Source: Nitrospinaceae bacterium
Lineage (GTDB): Bacteria; UBA8248
Assembly (NCBI GenBank): GCA_018669005.1
Contig: JABJAL010000055.1
Coordinates: 1 to 55,771 of the forward strand
Length of the DNA stretch: 55,771 nucleotides
Direction of reading: 5' to 3'
Positions 26,714 through 34,278 of this stretch are shown in pieces. Every line of letters starts with the position of its first letter. The stretch's first letter is position 1. The position numbers and the translations under genes were made by a program. The notes under the pieces are model-generated. The model saw only the letters and a program-made list of their open reading frames with translations, searched no databases and was not told the origin of the DNA.

Positions 26714-26773
26714 ACAGCAAATGCGCGGTGGCTCGTGGCTACTACAGCAAATGCGGGGTGGTTCGTGGTTGCG
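26714..26773. repeat. Tandem 30-base repeat, two copies
   Basis: Two adjacent 30-base units begin ACAGCAAATGCG and share GGTGG-TCGTGG-T with only a few substitutions. On the minus strand both would encode similar H-x-A-F-A-V-V words, but no gene is evident. Confidence 0.8.
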
Positions 26774-26800
26774 CCAAAATAATTATAGGGAAGCTCGCAG

Positions 26801-26869
26801 GTGCGACATGTGGCTGTCATAGGCCCTCCCATGCGGCCGGGGGGATCGAGATATCCTCCCCCTGCCAGA
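26801..26869. repeat. Dispersed repeat, intergenic copy
   Basis: This plus-strand segment matches, in reverse orientation, 30266-30342 inside the AllH-like gene. GTGCGACATGT is shared. About 30-40 bases on there is a perfectly shared 20-base block (26843-26862 against 30273-30292), one mismatch, then GCCAGA. The region between is diverged and differs in length. It may be a mobile short repeat or a gene remnant. Confidence 0.65.
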
Positions 26870-26941
26870 TGCTGTTGACCCCGCCCACCGAGCTGAGCGA
26901 GCATTCAGACATCCCACATAAACAACCAGGAGAGCCCCGGC

Positions 26942-28072
26942 ATGAAACCACCCTACGACGCAGCAAAACTCGACCGGCTGATGGATGAGGCCGGTGTCGA
27001 TCTGATTCTTACTAACACGCAGCATAACGCGCGCTATCTGACCGGAGGATATTTCTACCACTTCCACGAGCGCTTCGACGCCATGGGCCTTGGCCGCTAC
27101 ATGGCACTATGCGGGATTCCAAAAGGGGCGCCGGAGCACGCATTCTTGATTGGAGAGCGGCGGGAGGCGGGACAATTCGAGGATCAAAATCTGTGGATAC
27201 CTGAGTTGATAGTGGCAGAGCGCCTACCCGCCGTCGCCGCAGAGGCCGCAGCAAAAGCGATAAAGACCAGAGGGTTGGAGAATTGCACCATTGCCGTCGA
27301 GATGGATTTTCTGCCAGCAAGTTCGATGGCTGCCCTCTCTATGCCCTTACCAGGTGCCCGCTTCGCCGAGGCAAGAGGAATCATGGAGGAGCTTCGAGCT
27401 ATTAAAACTCCCGCCGAGCTAGATATTTTCAGACAAATCACCCTGGACGACGCCGAGATTATCGGTGAGGTTTTCACCACCTCGCCACCGGGCTCAACAA
27501 CTCGGGAACTCGCCCGAGCCATAGAGGGCGGAATGACCGACCGAGGCATTCACTTTCTCTGGGTATTCACATGTGCAGGAAAAGACATGTTGCGAGCTCC
27601 ATCAGCTAAGGTTTGGGAGCCGGGCGAGATCTGCCATCTCGATGCAGGTGGGGCATTTGAGGGCTACCTCACCGATGTTTGTCGGATGGGAGTGAGGGGT
27701 CAACCCTCATCACTAGCAAACGAACTTTTCCAAGCCTGCTTAACAACTCAAAACAAGGTACGCGAAGAGGTACGAGCTAAAGCCACTTGCAGCGATTTAT
27801 ACAATTCCGGAATCAAACACCTAGCCGACACCGGACATGGTGACTATGGCGAATTTATTATTCACGGTGTCGGTCTCGTCTCTCACGAGCTTCCCCGATT
27901 CAGGGAGGATGGGGACAGTAAACTTGAAGAAGGGATGGTCGTATCTATTGAGACTGACATCCGACATTCCGAGGTCGGCTACGTCAAAATTGAAGATACA
28001 GTCGCTGTTACTAACGAAGGTTGTGAGGGTCTCGGCGACCTCGGCCGTGAGTCTTGGTACATCGTTGATTGA
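26942..28072 (+). CDS. M24-family metallopeptidase (Xaa-Pro peptidase/creatinase-like)
   Basis: This 376-aa protein has the creatinase N-terminal domain (NARYLTGGYFYHFHERF near residue 28) and the pita-bread C-terminal domain. Metal ligands are visible in order: ICHLDAGG, GYLTDVCR, FIIHGVGLVSH, VSIETDI and YVKIEDTV (Asp, Asp, His, Glu, Glu). The set is complete, so it is probably active on Xaa-Pro bonds or a small C-N substrate. AGGAG lies nine bases before the ATG. A second M24 protein occurs at 50534-51748. Confidence 0.92.
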   Translation: MKPPYDAAKLDRLMDEAGVDLILTNTQHNARYLTGGYFYHFHERFDAMGLGRYMALCGIPKGAPEHAFLIGERREAGQFEDQNLWIPELIVAERLPAVAAEAAAKAIKTRGLENCTIAVEMDFLPASSMAALSMPLPGARFAEARGIMEELRAIKTPAELDIFRQITLDDAEIIGEVFTTSPPGSTTRELARAIEGGMTDRGIHFLWVFTCAGKDMLRAPSAKVWEPGEICHLDAGGAFEGYLTDVCRMGVRGQPSSLANELFQACLTTQNKVREEVRAKATCSDLYNSGIKHLADTGHGDYGEFIIHGVGLVSHELPRFREDGDSKLEEGMVVSIETDIRHSEVGYVKIEDTVAVTNEGCEGLGDLGRESWYIVD

Positions 28073-28148
28073 AAAGAAAAAAATTGACGCGACATTCTGG
28101 AGAGGAAATCAAACATGGCACTATGAAGAAAACTCCATCTATTATTCG

Positions 28149-28814
28149 TCACGGAACTTTAATGGTACATTCATAAAGACCCGGCGACCCGTAGGTCATC
28201 CCCGCGAGCCTCCATTCTTTTGCCTTTCTCAGTGCCCGCCAAACAGCATCTTCATGAAAATTCATGTCAGCAAACTCATGTAAGATAAAATGTCGTGGAG
28301 CCCCCTCCATTGCCAGGTAGCGACGAACACGAATCAACCCAGGTAACTTTAAACACCAGGAGAGGTATTCCGTCACATACCAAGCATTAAATAATTGAAC
28401 ATCATCAGGCCTTAAATCAAAGCGGTCAATAAATACGAAAGAAGAAAACCCCTCTTTGTCAGCCAGGGTCTCCGGTCCTGTCATTGAAAGTGTGTAGCGC
28501 TCCATCCCCATCATCTGCTCATGCATCACAGTGTCACGAAGATCTCGATTACGGCGGAGACTCTGATATTCCTCTCCGTATAAATTGGCAAGAGAAGGGC
28601 ACTCATAAAGGGTGAGAAAACCAGGAATATTTGCTTGTGTTTCAAATTCAACTTCCGAAACAGATCGATACGTGGCGCAAGCATTAAAGCCAACATTTAT
28701 ACGGGCTGGGAACATATCCTCCGATAGCCATGCGCAAAACTCTTGATGCCATTTCTCCTCAAGATCACAAAAAATGGACAATAACCCCTGCCCACACGCT
28801 GGAGAATTATGCAA
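28149..28814 (-). CDS. Uncharacterised protein, probable duplicated ferredoxin-like (dimeric alpha/beta barrel) fold
   Basis: I do not recognise a named family. The protein (about 221 aa) has two similar halves. One contains LLSIFCDLEEKWHQEFCAWL … FLTLYECPSLANLYG. The other contains FVFIDRFDLRPDDVQLFNAW … LIRVRRYLAMEG … HFILHEFADMNF. This strand-helix-strand pattern recalls EthD/antibiotic-monooxygenase-like folds. The start is uncertain: TTG at 28814 has AAGGAA at good spacing, while the frame could extend to 28847. Its base composition is more AT-rich than most of the window. It lies downstream of a ketopantoate-reductase-like pseudogene on the same strand. Confidence 0.6.
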   Translation of the reverse strand: MHNSPACGQGLLSIFCDLEEKWHQEFCAWLSEDMFPARINVGFNACATYRSVSEVEFETQANIPGFLTLYECPSLANLYGEEYQSLRRNRDLRDTVMHEQMMGMERYTLSMTGPETLADKEGFSSFVFIDRFDLRPDDVQLFNAWYVTEYLSWCLKLPGLIRVRRYLAMEGAPRHFILHEFADMNFHEDAVWRALRKAKEWRLAGMTYGSPGLYECTIKVP

Positions 28815-28982
28815 AATTTCCTTTTCCCTCAAATGAAAACTCCCCAACCTATAAAAATTATACGAGTGGCTAAGTACGGGCAGGCACCAGCAATCATTTA
28901 AATATTCTCACAAAGCAAGACTTTTAAACTTTAAATGACATTAACCTAATTATCCAGGCAGGGACCAGGGTGGGTCAAATGC

Positions 28983-29865
28983 CTACATACTGGAATTTAT
29001 TGCCCCAAGGAGTCCTACAATAGCACTGCAGAGCAGGGTTTTAATATCGTGCTGCTCACCTGGTCGAACGATAATGCCGTATTGTGCATCCACTTCAACC
29101 TGACACCCAGCACGGTAATCCCCTAGAACAGAAGGCATCAAATCGGATGGGGAGCCACTATTCTTGGCAATAACCTGATCAATTACGTCATCTCCCCAAC
29201 AGCGCTCCTTCAGCGCGTCCCACAGCGACACATTCCTCCAGCAACGCAGCCGAAAACTCCAGCAAACCAATATTCCGAAATACGCCATAAGGCTCGTTCG
29301 TGAGGACAGTAATGGCGCTGCTGGACATATTATTACAAAGCTTTCTCCAGGCAGAAGTAGTGACATCCGGAGACAATTCGATTCTGACATTAGCCCCTAA
29401 AAACAGACCGGCAAAATCCTGACCTTATTCATCGTCAAATATAGTGAGCCCCGCCCGCCGAATGGGATGCACGCCCAGGACCGTGTCTCAAAGCAGGACA
29501 ACTCACAACAACTAGGATTACCCTCGCCTGGCCCGTGAAGGGACTAACACGCTCGACATGATCAACACCATTTTAGAGCACCGCCACTCGGGTATTTGGC
29601 CCACAAAGCGGTTTGAGCCAACCGGCAGCACCTTCGACCTGGTGCGCCTTAGTAGCGAGAAAAACCCAATCGACAGGCTTAAGCCGGTTAGGCTCCAGAA
29701 CGGTGTGAACTGGGGCTTTTACTTTGCCAAATTCGCTTTCGACTGAAACTTGGCTAAAAAGCCTGTCGGGAGCAAAAAATCACCTCGTGACGCCCGGTAG
29801 CGGCTAGATACCCCCCGAAAACACAGCCGATCGCGCCAGCACCCACTTACAGCTATTCGGCTCAT
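28983..29865 (-). pseudogene. Ketopantoate reductase (ApbA/PanE-like) pseudogene
   Basis: The remnant spans a full-length gene (about 294 codons). GGAG precedes an ATG (29863-29865) that overlaps the stop of the AllH-like gene as ATGA. The Rossmann motif VGAGAIGCVFGGYLAATGRH lies one frame off from the start MSRIAV, because of one extra A near 29847. A TAG (29754-29756) and another shift follow. Then come DWVFLATKAHQVEGAAGWL and AVL-stop-NGVDHVERV, where a TAA (29573-29575) replaces the Gln of the conserved LQNG. The C-terminal domain (TSAWRKLCNNMSSSAITVLT, then PSDLMPSVLGDYRAGCQVEV) is split by another frameshift near 29200. Several independent lesions make it non-functional. Confidence 0.85.
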
Positions 29866-31175
29866 AAATTATCTCCAATATGAAAATTGGTGGCGAAACC
29901 ATCACGGCCCAATTCATTGCGAAAAACAGCTTCCAGGGCCATAACCGCACCTGCCAGGGCGTCCCAGCCCGAGGTATGCCCAATCGCATTAATCGCTCCA
30001 AGAGAGCTCGAAATATCGCCTTCTACAGACCGAGATACAGCCTCAATCATTTCGTGAAGCGCGCCCGCGCCCGCGCCCCGTGCCGCCTCGGCCAGATGCG
30101 CTCGGCTAATTCGCGAGGTGCCCGCCGCCAGGGGCAGCGCCCACTCGGCCAGCCTATCGGCAATCACGCCGCGCCCGAGCATCCGCAAGGCCACCATGGC
30201 CCCGCCGATGAAGTCATCCCCGCTCGGCGTCAGACCGGGCCCGAGACCGATGAGCCCCGCCGCTCTCTGGCCGGGGGAGGATATCTCGATCCGCAGGCCA
30301 GGTTGGGTCGGGCCTTGAGGCTTTGGGTGCAACATGTCGCACATCCACCTCGCAAGGGCCCCCGCCCCAGCCCTGCCAGCGCGAATTACCTGTCGTTTGG
30401 CGGCATTTGCCGTTTGACACGCCCCCTCTGGCGCCTCGGGGCCGCTCATATCGCCCACATTTTCTGATTTCGCCGCACCCCTCTCAACACCCACATCGAC
30501 CACGCCTTCAACACCCCTCGCCGCGCCAGCCATCTCGGGGATCAGCCGCCCAAGCCCCTCGGCCGGCGCCCTCTCCCCGGCCATCGCAGCCAGCAGGTCG
30601 AGCCCCTTGCGCACATCGGCCTGTTTAATTCCCCCTGGCAAATCACATGGCCGCCAAATATCCACCCCTTCAAAATAAAACGAAAAGCGCCCGGCTATCA
30701 CACACAAACCGCTCATTGGACCCGGCTGGGTCCGACCCGGACAGGTCTGCTCCGAATAGTTCCGTGCCGGGTTTGCCCGAGTCGGGTTCGCCCGCGCCGG
30801 GTCCCCTGGCCTGAGCCCCGAGGCCGCCCAGTCAATCCCTTCGGGCAAATCACAAATCACATTCAGCGGCCCCGCCCCGATAGATTCAGGGCCAAAGCAG
30901 GCAAGCCATTCGCCATTTTCATCCCCAAACGCGAGATAAAAGCTCCGCTTAAACACCGCGAGCACCCGCCCCTCGCGGACACCTCCCGCCGGATCGGTCC
31001 CCACCGGGTCGGTCCCCGCAGGTGCGGTCCCCGGCAAGCCAAGCGCGCGCAGCGCCCCCTGGCCCGCCAGCCGAACTGTGAAACCCGCCCCGCCGGGGGT
31101 GAACCCCGGCGGCATGGCACCCGGCTGGGTGGCGCCCGGCGCTATTTTTTTTCGCGTATCAGTCAGCGTCCGCAT
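29862..31175 (-). CDS. DUF2877 (AllH-like) protein enlarged by low-complexity inserts
   Basis: The C-terminal signature IGLGPGLTPSGDDFIGGAM (about residues 315-333) defines DUF2877. This family was identified as AllH, part of the AllFGH oxamate carbamoyltransferase linked to carbamate kinase. Here it overlaps the carbamate kinase gene by 17 bases, fitting that link, but no AllF (FdrA) or AllG gene is in the window. At about 437 aa it is clearly longer than the roughly 280 aa I expect. Extra segments are Pro/Gly/Thr-rich repeats (for example PARANPTRANPARN and AGTDPVGTDPAGG) and a stretch shared with an intergenic repeat. I chose the ATG at 31175. The enlarged protein may or may not be functional. 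Confidence 0.8.
   Translation of the reverse strand: MRTLTDTRKKIAPGATQPGAMPPGFTPGGAGFTVRLAGQGALRALGLPGTAPAGTDPVGTDPAGGVREGRVLAVFKRSFYLAFGDENGEWLACFGPESIGAGPLNVICDLPEGIDWAASGLRPGDPARANPTRANPARNYSEQTCPGRTQPGPMSGLCVIAGRFSFYFEGVDIWRPCDLPGGIKQADVRKGLDLLAAMAGERAPAEGLGRLIPEMAGAARGVEGVVDVGVERGAAKSENVGDMSGPEAPEGACQTANAAKRQVIRAGRAGAGALARWMCDMLHPKPQGPTQPGLRIEISSPGQRAAGLIGLGPGLTPSGDDFIGGAMVALRMLGRGVIADRLAEWALPLAAGTSRISRAHLAEAARGAGAGALHEMIEAVSRSVEGDISSSLGAINAIGHTSGWDALAGAVMALEAVFRNELGRDGFATNFHIGDNL
30266..30342. repeat. Dispersed repeat, copy inside the AllH-like gene
   Basis: This segment (minus strand in the gene) encodes part of an extra region just before the conserved DUF2877 signature. It matches 26801-26869 over an identical 20-base block plus flanking shared words. 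See the intergenic copy. Confidence 0.65.
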
Positions 31176-32127
31176 AAATGTGCGTCCCCGCCTCCCCTCG
31201 AAGCGCGGGCACAGCCTCCCTAAGCTCACAAATGATGGCGCGCCGGCCCCCGTTTTCAAGAAAGCGTATCGCCGCCTCGACCTTGGGGCCCATGCTCCCC
31301 GGCGGAAAATGCCCCTCGTCCCGGTATTTTTTCAACTCGGGCAGCGACACCTCGCCAAGCTCGCGCTCGTCCGGCTTCCCAAAATTCACCGCCACCCTTG
31401 GCACCGCCGTCAGTATCAACAAATCCTCAATGCCAAGCACATTCGCCATCAGCGCCGAGGTTAAATCCTTATCAATAACCGCCTCAACCCCCCGGCGCGT
31501 TCCGTTTGCCTCGCGGACAACCGGAATCCCTCCGCCGCCCCCCGCGATGACAACCGCCCCGCGCTCGGCCAGCGCCCGAATAAGCGAGATATCGACAATG
31601 TGCCGGGGCTCGGGCGAGGGAACCACGTGCCGCCAGCCCCTTCCTGCGTCCTCGCGCATCTGCCAGCCCATCTCACGCTCATACGCCTGCGCCTCCTCCT
31701 CGCCGTAGGCGTAGCCGACGAATTTTTCCGGATTTTTAAATGCAGGGTCCTCCGGGTCCACCTCGACCTGGGTCAGCAGACAAACCACATGCCGCGCGTT
31801 TCCCGCCTCGCGCAGCGCGTTTTCAAACGCCTGCATCAGCAGATAGGCGATTCCCCCCTGGCTGTGCGCCACACAAATATCCAGCGTCATCGGCGTCACC
31901 CGCTCTGCCGACATCGCCTGGCGCACCAAAATTTTTCCCACCACCGGGCCGTTCCCGTGGGTGATGACAAGCTCGGTGCCCAGCGCCATGAGCGGCAGCA
32001 GCGCCCTTCCCGTCTCGGCGGCAAGAGCGGCCTGCTCGGCCGCCGTCCCCTTAATCTCGGGCGGGTGCGTCGCGTTCCCCCCCACCGCCACAAGCAGGCG
32101 GGCTGGCATTTTTTCAGAAGTCGGCAC
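31159..32127 (-). CDS. arcC: Carbamate kinase
   Basis: This enzyme (322 aa) interconverts carbamoyl phosphate plus ADP with ATP plus carbamate. The amino-acid-kinase fold is clear: LLVAVGGNATHPPE at the start, LVITHGNGPVVGKILVRQ, DICVAHSQGGIAYLLMQAF, VVIAGGGGGIPVV, VIDKDLTSALMA, and the end motif GSMGPKVEAAIRFLENGG. The start is GTG, with AAGGAAAGG seven bases ahead. Its overlap with the AllH-like gene suggests a role in ureide/oxamate or similar carbamoyl catabolism rather than arginine deimination. Confidence 0.94.
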   Translation of the reverse strand: MPTSEKMPARLLVAVGGNATHPPEIKGTAAEQAALAAETGRALLPLMALGTELVITHGNGPVVGKILVRQAMSAERVTPMTLDICVAHSQGGIAYLLMQAFENALREAGNARHVVCLLTQVEVDPEDPAFKNPEKFVGYAYGEEEAQAYEREMGWQMREDAGRGWRHVVPSPEPRHIVDISLIRALAERGAVVIAGGGGGIPVVREANGTRRGVEAVIDKDLTSALMANVLGIEDLLILTAVPRVAVNFGKPDERELGEVSLPELKKYRDEGHFPPGSMGPKVEAAIRFLENGGRRAIICELREAVPALRGEAGTHIYADAD

Positions 32128-32296
32128 GATAGGACCTTTCCTTCAATTAGGCGCGATAAATGATATCGCCCCGATTTTCACACCGCCGCCGCCCAAGAGC
32201 AATGCACCCAGCATGGCGCACCACCCCCGTTCCGGGTAAACTGCCCCCTTCATTCAGCCCGGCACTATTCGCAACCCCCCTAAAAGGAGTTTTCCC

Positions 32297-32803
32297 TTGG
32301 ACGATGCCGCAAAAAAAACAGCGCTCCGAATGATCCCCTACGGTCTTTATGTGCTCACCTGCGTGAACGAGGGCGGACAGGTGGCCGCCGCCACCGTCAA
32401 CTGGGTCAGCCAGATGTCTTTTGAGCCCCCCCTCATCGTCATCGGCGTCAAAGCCGACTCGGGCGCCCATGCCATGCTCAAGGAAACCGAGAATTTCGCG
32501 CTCAATGTCCTCGGCAAAGACCAGCAGGGCGCGGCATTCACCTTTTTTAAACCCTTGGAGCGCGAAGGCGACACCATCGGGGGCGAAGCCTTTGAGGCAG
32601 GCCCCGAGGCAGGCATGCCGCTTATTCTCTCGTGCCCCGCTTGGATTGAGTGCCATGTCGAGGCCGCCATCGAGGGCGCCGACCATACCGCCTTCATCGG
32701 ACAAGTTCTGAGCGCAGGCGTTCGCACCGAGCCCGAAGGCCGGGCCGATGACGCAACGCTATGGATGAAAGACCTGGGCGATGCCGTATTCTACGGTGGT
32801 TAA
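32297..32803 (+). CDS. Flavin reductase-like FMN-binding protein
   Basis: This is a split-barrel flavoprotein of 168 aa. The family pattern is present: YGLYVLTCVNEGGQVAAATVNWVSQ, then SFEPPLIVIGVKADSGAHAM, then FALNVLGKDQ, then AWIECHVEAAIEGADHTAFIG (read as separate motifs). The start is TTG, with AAAAGGAG at six bases. Members reduce FMN or act as the reductase half of two-component monooxygenases; no oxygenase partner is adjacent. A strong terminator follows at 32848-32881. Confidence 0.9.
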   Translation: MDDAAKKTALRMIPYGLYVLTCVNEGGQVAAATVNWVSQMSFEPPLIVIGVKADSGAHAMLKETENFALNVLGKDQQGAAFTFFKPLEREGDTIGGEAFEAGPEAGMPLILSCPAWIECHVEAAIEGADHTAFIGQVLSAGVRTEPEGRADDATLWMKDLGDAVFYGG

Positions 32804-32847
32804 TTTTTTCGAGTAACTGCGTACAAAAGATTTGTAATTCACACACA

Positions 32848-32881
32848 AAAAATGGGGCGGCGGGGGCCGTCCCATTTTTTT
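32848..32881. terminator. Rho-independent terminator (bidirectional)
   Basis: An A-run is followed by a hairpin pairing ATGGG and CGGC with GCCG and CCCAT around a G-rich loop, then seven T. It lies between convergent genes (32803 and 32928), so it can serve both. Confidence 0.88.
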
Positions 32882-32927
32882 ATGAAGATTATTTAAGGCT
32901 ACGCGCAGCTTTTCTATTCGCAGTTTT

Positions 32928-33266
32928 CTATTCGCAACCAGGGCCCCTCACCTGAACCGCCGCGACATCGGCGGGCAAAAGCGATGCCGGATAGCCCTCG
33001 GGGTCGGCCTTGCAGCTCTCAACCATCGTCCCCAGTTGCTCAAGCAACACCTCGCGTTTTGCGAGCCCTATCCCGTAGATCGCAATCGGGTTAATCAGCT
33101 TCATGTAAAAAACATTTCCCGCCGCCTGCTCGACAACACAAGCCGTTGGCTTTTCCGTGATCGACAACTGAGGCCCAAACGCCTCGGCAAACGCGGCTAA
33201 AATCGGCTCATCATGCAAATCCGCCGGAATCTCGGGAAACCGCGCGGTCAGTTCAGCTATGTTCAT
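32928..33266 (-). CDS. Hypothetical protein
   Basis: I do not recognise this 112-aa protein. It starts MNIAELTARFPEIPADLHDE, has a mixed alpha/beta composition and no signal peptide or membrane segment. It ends with Gly-Pro-Gly-Cys-Glu. AGGAG lies nine bases before the ATG, supporting a real gene. It is on the same strand as the CMD-family gene upstream, 63 bases away. Confidence 0.65.
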   Translation of the reverse strand: MNIAELTARFPEIPADLHDEPILAAFAEAFGPQLSITEKPTACVVEQAAGNVFYMKLINPIAIYGIGLAKREVLLEQLGTMVESCKADPEGYPASLLPADVAAVQVRGPGCE

Positions 33267-33329
33267 GGGGAAAATCTCCTCAATAGTGTGTGCGAAAACT
33301 CTTCACGCAAATACTAACACAACTCACCC

Positions 33330-33722
33330 CTACTTCTCCTTTTCCTTCTCAAGTTCATCAATCGCCTCTTTGAGCGCATTACATCCGGCGATGAGGACCA
33401 TCATCCCGCAGGGGGGGAAAACAGACTCAAAGGCCTCTAAACACTGGCGCGGGGTGGCGCCAAGCTTCATGGCGAGTTTCAGATGCTCCTTGATGCCGCC
33501 GTGGCCCGATTGGTTGCGCACCGCGATGGCGACCGAAATAAAAAGCTCGCGCATGTGGCCGGGCATCTCCTGCTCTTTCGATAGAACATAGTTCTTCAAG
33601 CCCTCGTAGTGCTCGACAATCTCGGGGTCCATCTCGCAGAGAAGCTCAAAGGCGGGCCAAACGAATCCCCTCGCCTCGAACATTTCGTCGTACAACTTTT
33701 TACCCCTCGGGCTCATGGCCAT
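33330..33722 (-). CDS. Carboxymuconolactone decarboxylase-family protein lacking active-site cysteines
   Basis: This 130-aa protein has the CMD/AhpD helical core: LFISVAIAVRNQSGHGGIKEHL, read as two adjacent segments, then KLGATPRQCLEAFESVF. Where redox-active family members have E-x-x-C-x-x-C-x-x-x-H, this one has only the His (Gly replaces Cys). It cannot be an AhpD-type peroxidase, and a decarboxylase-like or binding role is more likely. AAAGGAG stands seven bases before the ATG. The selenoprotein gene lies upstream, 81 bases away. Confidence 0.82.
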   Translation of the reverse strand: MAMSPRGKKLYDEMFEARGFVWPAFELLCEMDPEIVEHYEGLKNYVLSKEQEMPGHMRELFISVAIAVRNQSGHGGIKEHLKLAMKLGATPRQCLEAFESVFPPCGMMVLIAGCNALKEAIDELEKEKEK

Positions 33723-33803
33723 GGTGTGTCTCCTTTTTTAGGTAAGGAAGCGATGCGGGCATGATACGGCAAAAGTGTGAAAAGCGAAAAACCGGAGCAG
33801 GGG

Positions 33804-34265
33804 CTATCTTCCTGCCGTCTGTCTCATAAATTTTTTCAAATCGTCCCGAAAATTCATCACCGGAAAGCCTGCGGCCGTGATCGGTGCGGCCATCGCGCGC
33901 CAATGGGCCTCAGGCGGATAGAGGTAATAGGAATCCCAGGCGACCTTGGAATGAAATCCCTCGGCGGCGGCGTAGAATTTTCCTGAAATTTGATCGCCAT
34001 CCCAGTAAACGGTGGCGCGCTCATCGTCAAAAACAGCGGGGTCGATGTCCGGGCGCGTGTCGCGCCTCATGCGGTGAATCCAAACGGCGTAGACGCGAAG
34101 CTCAGGCGCACGCGTTTTGCGCAAAATATTCTCGTCCACCCACCGGGCGCCGTTTAGGCAGATGGTTCAAGTAGGCGAGAAAATAACGACGAGCCGGGGG
34201 CGGCCCGCATCGGCGTTGAAGCGCGCCTTAAGCATCGATATGGATTTAAGGTTAATGGCTTTCAT
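33804..34265 (-). CDS. Cytosolic thioredoxin-like selenoprotein, UxxC (in-frame TGA at 34167-34169)
   Basis: Read through one TGA this is a 153-aa protein. A beta-strand RPRLVVIFSPT leads to U33-TIC36-LNGARWVDENIL. Then come strand VYAVWIHRM and the acidic segment RATVYWDGDQISGKFY. The strand-UxxC-helix layout is that of a thioredoxin fold with Sec at the first redox position. The coding sequence continues without another stop for 120 codons after the TGA. As I recall, related proteins have SPTC or SPTU at this point. No signal peptide is seen. It starts 13 bases after the DinB/MDMPI-type gene, so the two are probably co-transcribed. Normal calling would leave only a 111-aa fragment started downstream. 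Confidence 0.83.
34137..34149 (-). promoter_or_regulatory. Putative SECIS hairpin of the third selenoprotein
   Basis: Seventeen nt after the TGA, CGCCC pairs with GGGTG (one G-U pair) around the loop GGT, so the loop begins 22 nt after the TGA with G first. This agrees with bacterial SECIS rules. Other foldings are possible in this G-rich stretch, so confidence is lower than for the twin copies. Confidence 0.5.
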
Positions 34266-34278
34266 GCCTGGCGCGCGC

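Larger units (their letters stand above)
26594..26941. other. Intergenic region with repeats
   Basis: This 348-base gap lies between the chimeric HEAT gene and the M24 peptidase. It contains the upstream part of the truncated ACT gene, a 30-base tandem duplication (26714-26773) and a segment repeated inside the AllH-like gene (26801-26869). No intact gene is visible. Confidence 0.6.

Noticed and set aside
28983-29390. Independent 135-codon gene
   Set aside because: Only its C-terminal part makes sense, as the end of a ketopantoate-reductase-like protein; the N-terminal part is out of frame.
29573-29756. Recoding of stops in the ketopantoate-reductase-like gene
   Set aside because: The stops are TAA and TAG, not TGA, and frameshifts are present as well, so it is a pseudogene.
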